Shown in pieces: positions 56,373 through 64,000 of a DNA stretch of 64,000 nt. Numbering within the stretch: position 1 is the first letter of the stretch; each line of letters begins with the position of its first letter. Source of the stretch: Massilia sp. METH4 (GTDB taxonomy: Bacteria; Pseudomonadota; Gammaproteobacteria; Burkholderiales; Burkholderiaceae_D). Location: NCBI RefSeq assembly GCF_037094685.1, contig NZ_CP146614.1:6076001-6140000 (forward strand), in the 5' to 3' direction. The notes below the pieces were generated by a model. The model did no database searches and was not told where the DNA came from. It was given only the letters and a program-made list of their open reading frames with translations. Position numbers and translations under genes: made by a program.

Positions 56373-57146
56373 ATGAACAAGAACAACCTGGCCGCCATCG
56401 TCCTGCTGGCGTGCGCAGCCTGCGCGCAGGCCGAGGACAACGTGCTCACCTTCGGTGCCGGCATTGCCGGCGCGGCGCGCTATTCGGGCGCCGACGACTA
56501 CGTGATCGGGCCGCTGCTGGCGATCGACTACCAGATGGCCAACGGCTTCTACGCAAGCACCTTGCGCGGCATCGGCTATGGCGGCGCGGTAGGACCGGTC
56601 TATCTGTCGGCCGCATTGGGGTACCGCGGCGAACGCTCCGAGAAGGACCGCAGCGGCATCGGCGGCGCCAGCGGCAGCCCGGCGCTGCGCGGCATGGGCG
56701 ACGTGAAAGGCAGCGCCACCGCAGTGCTCGGCGCCAGCTGGGACATCGTCGATGGCCTGGCGCTGGAATGGCACGCCGAGCTGCCCGTCAGCAAGCGCGA
56801 GAACGGACGCCAGATCGGCGTCGGCCTGACCGGCACGCTGTACCAGCAGGCCCGCGACCACGTCACGCTGAGCCTCGCCGCGAACATCGCCGACCGCGAC
56901 TACATGCAGACGTATTACGGGGTGACGGCCACGCAATCGGCCCGCTCCGGCTATCGGCAGTATCGGCCGAAGGGCGGCCTGTACGAGGTCGAACTGGGGA
57001 TGACGTGGAAGCACATGATCGACACGCGCTGGGGCGTGACCGGCACCCTGAGCGCCGTCGCCCTGACCCGCGACGCCGCCAACAGCCCGATCACGAAACG
57101 CCCCCGCTCCGCGGCAGGCGCCGTCTACGCGACGTACAGCTTCTAA
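56373..57146 (+). CDS. MipA/OmpV family outer-membrane protein
   Basis: A 257-residue outer-membrane protein. The signal peptide (NNLAAIVLLACAACAQA) is followed by NVLTFGAGIAGAARYSGADD, the typical MipA/OmpV opening, and a barrel with alternating strands ending AVYATYSF (terminal Phe). Members interact with murein synthases or confer drug and metal tolerance. The ATG at 56373 follows CAGGGA. It is divergent from the two-component operon, a common arrangement in which the regulator controls mipA. Confidence 0.88.
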   Translation: MNKNNLAAIVLLACAACAQAEDNVLTFGAGIAGAARYSGADDYVIGPLLAIDYQMANGFYASTLRGIGYGGAVGPVYLSAALGYRGERSEKDRSGIGGASGSPALRGMGDVKGSATAVLGASWDIVDGLALEWHAELPVSKRENGRQIGVGLTGTLYQQARDHVTLSLAANIADRDYMQTYYGVTATQSARSGYRQYRPKGGLYEVELGMTWKHMIDTRWGVTGTLSAVALTRDAANSPITKRPRSAAGAVYATYSF

Positions 57147-57171
57147 GCACCGCAGAGCGGTAGCCAAAATC

Positions 57172-57320
57172 GGTGACAAAACCGGTGACAGGCACCGCCT
57201 TTTTCGGAACATTTCCCGAAAACCGGTGACAGGCACCGCCTTTTTTGAAATATTTCCCGAAGACCGGTGCCTGTCACCGGTTTTCTTGCAACATTCGGCG
57301 AGATCGGTGCCTGTACCGGT
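57172..57320. repeat. Phased GGTGACAGGCACC array (about 41-bp period)
   Basis: Units start at 57184, 57225, 57266 and 57306 (plus a fragment at 57172). The first two read GGTGACAGGCACC and the last two the reverse complement GGTGCCTGTCACC, so the centre forms 21-base perfect arms (57218-57238 with 57265-57285), bounded on both sides by GAAAACCGG/CCGGTTTTC. Spacers are A/T-rich with TTTCCCGAA. It fills the gap between the convergent mipA-type and aldo/keto reductase genes and abuts the stop of the latter. Confidence 0.9.
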
Positions 57321-58151
57321 TTACAGGATATCCAGCGCCACTTTCCGCTTCGGGGCGGGGAAAGCGGCGTCCAGGGTCGCGAGGTCTTCGGGCGTCAGCA
57401 CGATATCCAGCGCGGCGCGGTTGGCGCGCACGTGGTCGGGCTGGACAGCTTTCGGGATCGCGCACACGCCATCCTGCGCGAACAGGAAGGCCAGGGCGAT
57501 CTGCGCGGGCGTGGCGCCATGCCGGGCGGCGACCTGCCGCAGCGCGGGGTCGGCGAACAGCCGTTGTTGCTCGCGCCGGTCCGACTCGAGAGGCGAGTAC
57601 GCCATCACGGGAATGCCGTGTTCGCGGCACCACGGCAGCAAGTCGAACTCGATGCCGCGCCGGCGCAGGTTGTACATCACCTGGTTGGCGGCGATCGCCT
57701 TGCCGCCCGGCGCGCGCAAGGCTTCCTGCATGTCGGCCGTATCGAAATTGCTGACGCCGTAGGCGAGTATCTTGCCAGCCGCGCGCAGTTTCTCGAAGCC
57801 TTCCAGCGTTTCGGCCAGCGGCACGCCGCCGCGCCAGTGCAGCAGGTACAGGTCGATGCGGTCGGTGCCAAGCCGGGCCAGGCTGCGTTCGCACGCCCGC
57901 TGCACCTCGCTGCGCCCGGCGTTGTGCGGGTACACCTTGCTGACGAGCGTGACCTCGTCGCGCCGGCCGGCAATCGCGGCGCCGACCACGCGCTCCGCGC
58001 CGCCTTCGCCGTACATCTCGGCCGTGTCGACCAGCGTGATGCCGAGGTCCAGGCCCAGTTGCAGCGCGCGTACCTCTTCGTCCTGGTGGGCGGGGTCTTC
58101 GCCCATGTACCACGTGCCCTGACCCAGCCGGTGCTGCGCAATGGGGTTCAT
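57321..58151 (-). CDS. Aldo/keto reductase
   Basis: A 276-residue NADPH-dependent oxidoreductase of the AKR superfamily, TIM barrel. Catalytic tetrad seen: Asp and Tyr in [14 protein letters not shown], Lys in [11 protein letters not shown], His in [17 protein letters not shown]-binding segments are LAYGVSNFD and the C-terminal [14 protein letters not shown]. Substrate unknown. Same strand as the OPT transporter, 9 bp after its stop, so probably one transcript. Confidence 0.93.
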   Translation of the reverse strand: MNPIAQHRLGQGTWYMGEDPAHQDEEVRALQLGLDLGITLVDTAEMYGEGGAERVVGAAIAGRRDEVTLVSKVYPHNAGRSEVQRACERSLARLGTDRIDLYLLHWRGGVPLAETLEGFEKLRAAGKILAYGVSNFDTADMQEALRAPGGKAIAANQVMYNLRRRGIEFDLLPWCREHGIPVMAYSPLESDRREQQRLFADPALRQVAARHGATPAQIALAFLFAQDGVCAIPKAVQPDHVRANRAALDIVLTPEDLATLDAAFPAPKRKVALDIL

Positions 58152-58160
58152 TTGCCCTCC

Positions 58161-60152
58161 TTATACCTCGATCCTGCGTGCGGAATTCGCGGCCCAACGA
58201 TACAGCGTGACAAGGATCGCGGCGCCGACGGCCAGGGCGATCAGCATGCCGGTCGATTCGTCGACACCGCCGCCCAGGGCCAGCGGCTCCGCATCGCCGG
58301 TGAGCACGATCAGCGCGGCGAGCGCCACGTTGAACAGGCTTTCGCCGACGATGAAGCCCGACATCACGAGCACGCCCACGCGCGAGGCGGCTTCGCCATA
58401 CGTCTTGCCGCGCATCGACTTCTCGAAATAGTAGCCGGCGACGGCGCCCACCACGACCGGCGCGGTCACGGAGGAAGGCAGGTACACGGCCAGGCCGACA
58501 CCCAGCGGTGGCAGGCTGTATTTGCCGTGGCTCGATTTCTTCAGCACGAAATCGATCGCCACCAGTATCAGGCCGATGAGGGCGCCCCAGCCGATCAGGC
58601 CCCACGGCAGGTCGTGGGAGATGACGCCGCGCGCCAGCGTGGAAATCAGCGTGGCTTGCGGCGCCGCCAGCGGCTGGTTCGAGATGGCGTTCTGGTTCGG
58701 CGCGCCGGCGAAGCCGTAGGCCTCGTTCAGCAGGTCCAGCACGAAGGGCACCACGCAGGAACCCGCGAACACGCCGATGACCAGCGCCACCTGCTGCTTC
58801 CACGGCGTGGCGCCGACCAGCTGGCCGGTCTTCAGGTCTTGCAAATTGTCGTTGCCGATCACGGCCACCGCCAGCACCACCGTGGTGACGAACAGCGAGA
58901 ACGCGATCAGCGCCTTGGCGACATCGGGGCCCATCAGTTCGCGGCCGACAAAACCGACCGAGGTGGCGGCGCCGAGGATCGTCAGGATCGCGATGCCGGA
59001 GACGGGCGAATTCGAGGAACCGATCAGGCCTGCCATGTAGCCGCATACGGCAGCGGCCAGCAGGCCGGCCACGAGGATGTAGCCGATGCCGACGGCCACC
59101 AGCGGCGTGGCGACCGATGCGAGCACGCCGCCTTGAAGGAAGGCCGACAGCAGCCAGCCCGCCGGCACCATGGCGATCAGCGTGACGAGGCCGACGATGA
59201 AGATCGGCACATCGCGCTCCACGCGCGGCACTTCGGCGCCGCCGTGTTTCGCCGCGCGTGACGCGGCCAGCGCCGACTTCAGGCCGCCCAGCACGGGCTT
59301 GGCCAGCGTTGCCAGCGTGACGATGGCCGCGGCACCGATCGTGCCCGCGCCCATCATGCGTACCTGGGTGCTCCACACGCCCAGCGCGTGGTCGGCGACC
59401 GATGCGCCGGCGGCCATCGGCGTGACCGCCGTGAGGATCGGCACCAGGATGCCCCAGGCGATCACGAGGCCGACCAGCATGGCAATGCCGACCGTGATGC
59501 CCATCAGGTGACCGGCGCCGACCAGCGCGAGCGACGTGGAAGCGCCCAGGCCCGTGGCGGCGGTGCCGCCGCCGAAGCGGAAGTAATACGCCACCTCGTG
59601 GGATACCAGCTTGGCACCGGCCAATGCGGCGAAGCCGGCCGAAGCGAGCGTGCCCAGGATCACGGCCTTCAGGCCCGCCTTCCCTTCCTGGGCACCGGCG
59701 CGCGACTGCGTGCCCACCTTCAGCACCTCGGCCGCGGCCACGCCTTCCGGGTACGGCAGCTTCGATTCCGCGACAAGGGCGCGGCGCAGCGGGATCGTGT
59801 ACATCACGCCCAGCACGCCGCCGATGGCACAAGCACCGAAGGTGGGCCAGAACGGGATCTCGGCCCACCAGCCGACCATCAGGAGGCCGGGCAGCACGAA
59901 GATCACCGAAGCCAGCGTGCCGGCGGCCGAGGCGATCGTCTGCACGATATTGTTTTCCTGGATCGTTGCGTCCTTGAACGCCGACAGCAGCGCCATCGAG
60001 ATGACGGCGGCAGGAATCGACGTGGCGAAGGTAAGGCCGACTCTCAGGCCGAGATAGACTTGGGCGGCCGTGAAGACGAGCGTGATGAGGATGCCGAGGA
60101 TGATCCCCCGCGCCGAAAATTCAAGTGGATTGGACGAAGAGGGTTGGCTCAT
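58161..60152 (-). CDS. OPT family oligopeptide transporter
   Basis: A 663-residue inner-membrane transporter with about 15 or 16 hydrophobic helices. It begins NPLEFSARGIILGILITLVF and TAAQVYLGLRVGLTFATSIP, the characteristic OPT/YSL opening, and has LPYPEGVAAAEVLKVGTQSR and GFIVGESLFNVALAALIVL near the end. Family members move oligopeptides or metal-chelate complexes by proton symport. The long central loops contain a charged segment (KHGGAEVPRVERDVPIF). Confidence 0.93.
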   Translation of the reverse strand: MSQPSSSNPLEFSARGIILGILITLVFTAAQVYLGLRVGLTFATSIPAAVISMALLSAFKDATIQENNIVQTIASAAGTLASVIFVLPGLLMVGWWAEIPFWPTFGACAIGGVLGVMYTIPLRRALVAESKLPYPEGVAAAEVLKVGTQSRAGAQEGKAGLKAVILGTLASAGFAALAGAKLVSHEVAYYFRFGGGTAATGLGASTSLALVGAGHLMGITVGIAMLVGLVIAWGILVPILTAVTPMAAGASVADHALGVWSTQVRMMGAGTIGAAAIVTLATLAKPVLGGLKSALAASRAAKHGGAEVPRVERDVPIFIVGLVTLIAMVPAGWLLSAFLQGGVLASVATPLVAVGIGYILVAGLLAAAVCGYMAGLIGSSNSPVSGIAILTILGAATSVGFVGRELMGPDVAKALIAFSLFVTTVVLAVAVIGNDNLQDLKTGQLVGATPWKQQVALVIGVFAGSCVVPFVLDLLNEAYGFAGAPNQNAISNQPLAAPQATLISTLARGVISHDLPWGLIGWGALIGLILVAIDFVLKKSSHGKYSLPPLGVGLAVYLPSSVTAPVVVGAVAGYYFEKSMRGKTYGEAASRVGVLVMSGFIVGESLFNVALAALIVLTGDAEPLALGGGVDESTGMLIALAVGAAILVTLYRWAANSARRIEV

Positions 60153-60318
60153 CCTGGTTTCTCCCGGTAGCCCCCGGATTTGTGATCCAGGATTGTTATC
60201 GTATGGTCAATGAGGGTGGTCAATGCTGGGCGGGATATTACGACAGATTTGGTGCGGCGCCAATGATTGCTGGCGCATATCGAAATGCAGTGTTTGCGGG
60301 CTGTGGGATGAGAAAACC

Positions 60319-60367
60319 GGTGTCGCACACTTTTTCCGGGAAAGGCCCGGAAAAAGTGTGCGACACC
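60319..60367 (-). repeat. GGTGTC palindrome, copy M (def-OPT gap)
   Basis: 22-base perfect arms GGTGTCGCACACTTTTTCCG plus GG and complement with a 5-base AAAGG loop; GAAAACC on the left is the tail, pointing away from def, whose stop is 95 bases to the right. The 310-bp gap also contains a direct repeat GGTCAATG at 60206 and 60219 and no gene. Confidence 0.9.
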
Positions 60368-60394
60368 AGCGCGTATACCCCGCGGCGGATGCCG

Positions 60395-60419
60395 GGGTCC
60401 GACCCGCCGGGTCGGACCC
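60395..60419 (-). terminator. Perfect hairpin GGGTCCGACCC/GGGTCGGACCC
   Basis: Two 11-base arms with a 3-base loop, 43 bases after the def stop codon (minus strand). Each arm is itself near-palindromic, so cruciform-like structures are possible. No T-run follows directly, but copy M lies just beyond. Confidence 0.5.
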
Positions 60420-60462
60420 GGTCCCTGCCGTTGGGTGCAGGACGTGCGGCGCCGCGCCAGCC

Positions 60463-60995
60463 TCAATCGTCGTCGTTCGGGTCCAGCTCCGGAAACATCA
60501 CGCTGGTGAAGCCGAACTTGCTGAAATCGACGATCCGGCTCGGATACAGGATGCCGTGCAGATGATCCACCTCGTGCTGCACGACCCGCGCATGGAAGCC
60601 CTCGGCATCGCGCGAAATGCGGTTACCGTGCTGGTCGAAGCCTTCGTAATGCAGCCGCGTGTAGCGCGGCACGCTGCCGCGCAGGCCGGGCACGGACAGG
60701 CAGCCTTCGAAGCCCTCTTCCTTCTCTTCCGACAAGGGCGTGAGCACCGGGTTGATCAGCACCGTCTCCGGCACTTGCGGCGCATCGGGGTAGCGCGGGT
60801 TCGACTTGAAGCCGAAGATCATCACCTGCAGGTTCACGCCGATCTGCGGCGCGGCCAGGCCGGCGCCATTGGCGGCGTGCATCGTGTCGAACATGTCGGC
60901 GATCAGCGCATGCAGCGCGGGCGTGCCGAAGTCGCGCACCGGGTCGGCCTGCCGCAACAGGCGGGCATCGCCCATCTTGAGGATTTCACGGACGG

Positions 60996-60999
<4 letters not shown>
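60463..60999 (-). CDS. def: Peptide deformylase
   Basis: Removes the formyl group from N-terminal formyl-Met. The 178 residues have all three motifs: [22 protein letters not shown] with the metal Cys, and [14 protein letters not shown] with two His and the catalytic Glu. The acidic tail (ELDPNDDD) is unusual. The start ATG overlaps the galU stop by 4 bases, so it is coupled to galU, unlike the def-fmt pair found in most bacteria; a second copy elsewhere is likely. Confidence 0.95.
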
Positions 61000-61880
<881 letters not shown>

Positions 61881-61910
61881 CTTTGTTCTCGCCAGAAATC
61901 TTGCAGAAAA

Positions 61911-61962
61911 ACCGGTGACAGGCACCGTTTTCCAGGAAATGTTGCAAAGAAACCGGTGCCTG
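61911..61962. repeat. GGTGACAGGCACC-family inverted repeat (galU-ligA gap)
   Basis: GGTGACAGGCACCG at 61914 and the partial complement CGGTGCCTG at 61954 are spaced 41 bp, like the array at 57172. TTGCAgAAAAACCGG and TTGCAaAGAAACCGG precede the two units, an internal direct repeat. Confidence 0.75.
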
Positions 61963-62052
61963 GGCTGGATGATGGCTTGCAAGCCATCATTCGTTCCGCA
62001 GGCGCAGAGCATGCTCTGCGAAACCCCTGCTCCACCACCGGTTTTGGTGCAA

Positions 62053-64000
<1,948 letters not shown>

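Noticed and set aside
57172..57320. Possible CRISPR array
   Set aside because: The 40-41 bp period is regular, but the units change strand at the centre and the intervening bases are similar to each other, not unique spacers; no cas genes are present.

Overview
The window is a high-GC chromosomal segment of a betaproteobacterium, most likely Oxalobacteraceae (Massilia/Duganella/Pseudoduganella type). The evidence is the Burkholderiales order of the large rpsB-tsf-pyrH-frr-uppS-cdsA-dxr-rseP-bamA-skp-lpxD-fabZ-lpxA-lpxB-rnhB cluster, the guaB-guaA, rnfH-ratA/smpB, ppsA/ppsR and galU-ligA neighbourhoods, a PEP-CTERM exported protein, and intergenic palindromes around GGTGTC..GACACC of a kind I associate with this family. 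The genus call is inference from gene order and protein character; no search was run.

Layout: 1-5035 holds guaA (5' part only), guaB, two small genes, a PEP-CTERM protein, rnfH-ratA and smpB. 5036-14866 is more variable: two lipoproteins (one FlgO-like), a DUF1349 protein, a sirtuin, a compact operon of ECF sigma factor, anti-sigma factor, subtilase and outer-membrane protein, then a helical secreted protein, DUF4259, and an SPFH/NfeD pair. 14867-18326 is the divergent ppsA/ppsR pair. 18520-26692 is accessory: an unknown protein, a Tat-exported SDR oxidoreductase divergent from an ECF41-type sigma factor with a textbook ECF41 promoter, an MscS channel followed by a two-domain glucosylglycerol-phosphate synthase/phosphatase (osmoadaptation), and a REC-EAL protein. 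26705-42622 is the envelope/translation supercluster, all on the minus strand. 42623-48949 is a second accessory block separating rpsB from map: a Fur-boxed TonB-dependent receptor, small unknowns (one apparently frameshifted), and a CopG regulator with a PHB-depolymerase-family esterase. 48950-54121 runs map, glnD, a pseudouridine synthase and a PilZ/YcgR protein. 54195-57146 is a two-component system divergent from a MipA/OmpV protein with paired response-regulator-like boxes between them. 57321-64000 is an aldo/keto reductase, an OPT transporter, def, galU and ligA (5' end outside the window).

The strongest unexplained signal is intergenic. Thirteen copies of a 30-51 bp palindrome (GGTGTCnnACA...TGTnnGACACC) lie almost only just downstream of stop codons. 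They have a consistent polarity: a CCGGTTTTC tail points away from the nearest stop. Four sets are tail-to-tail pairs. A second family (GGTGACAGGCACC) shares the tail and is phased at about 41 bp. These look like REP/BIME-type elements that double as transcription terminators. The strongest protein-level signal is the sigma/anti-sigma/subtilase/porin operon, in which the anti-sigma factor's periplasmic part resembles a subtilisin propeptide. No rRNA, tRNA, CRISPR array, insertion sequence or prophage was recognised.
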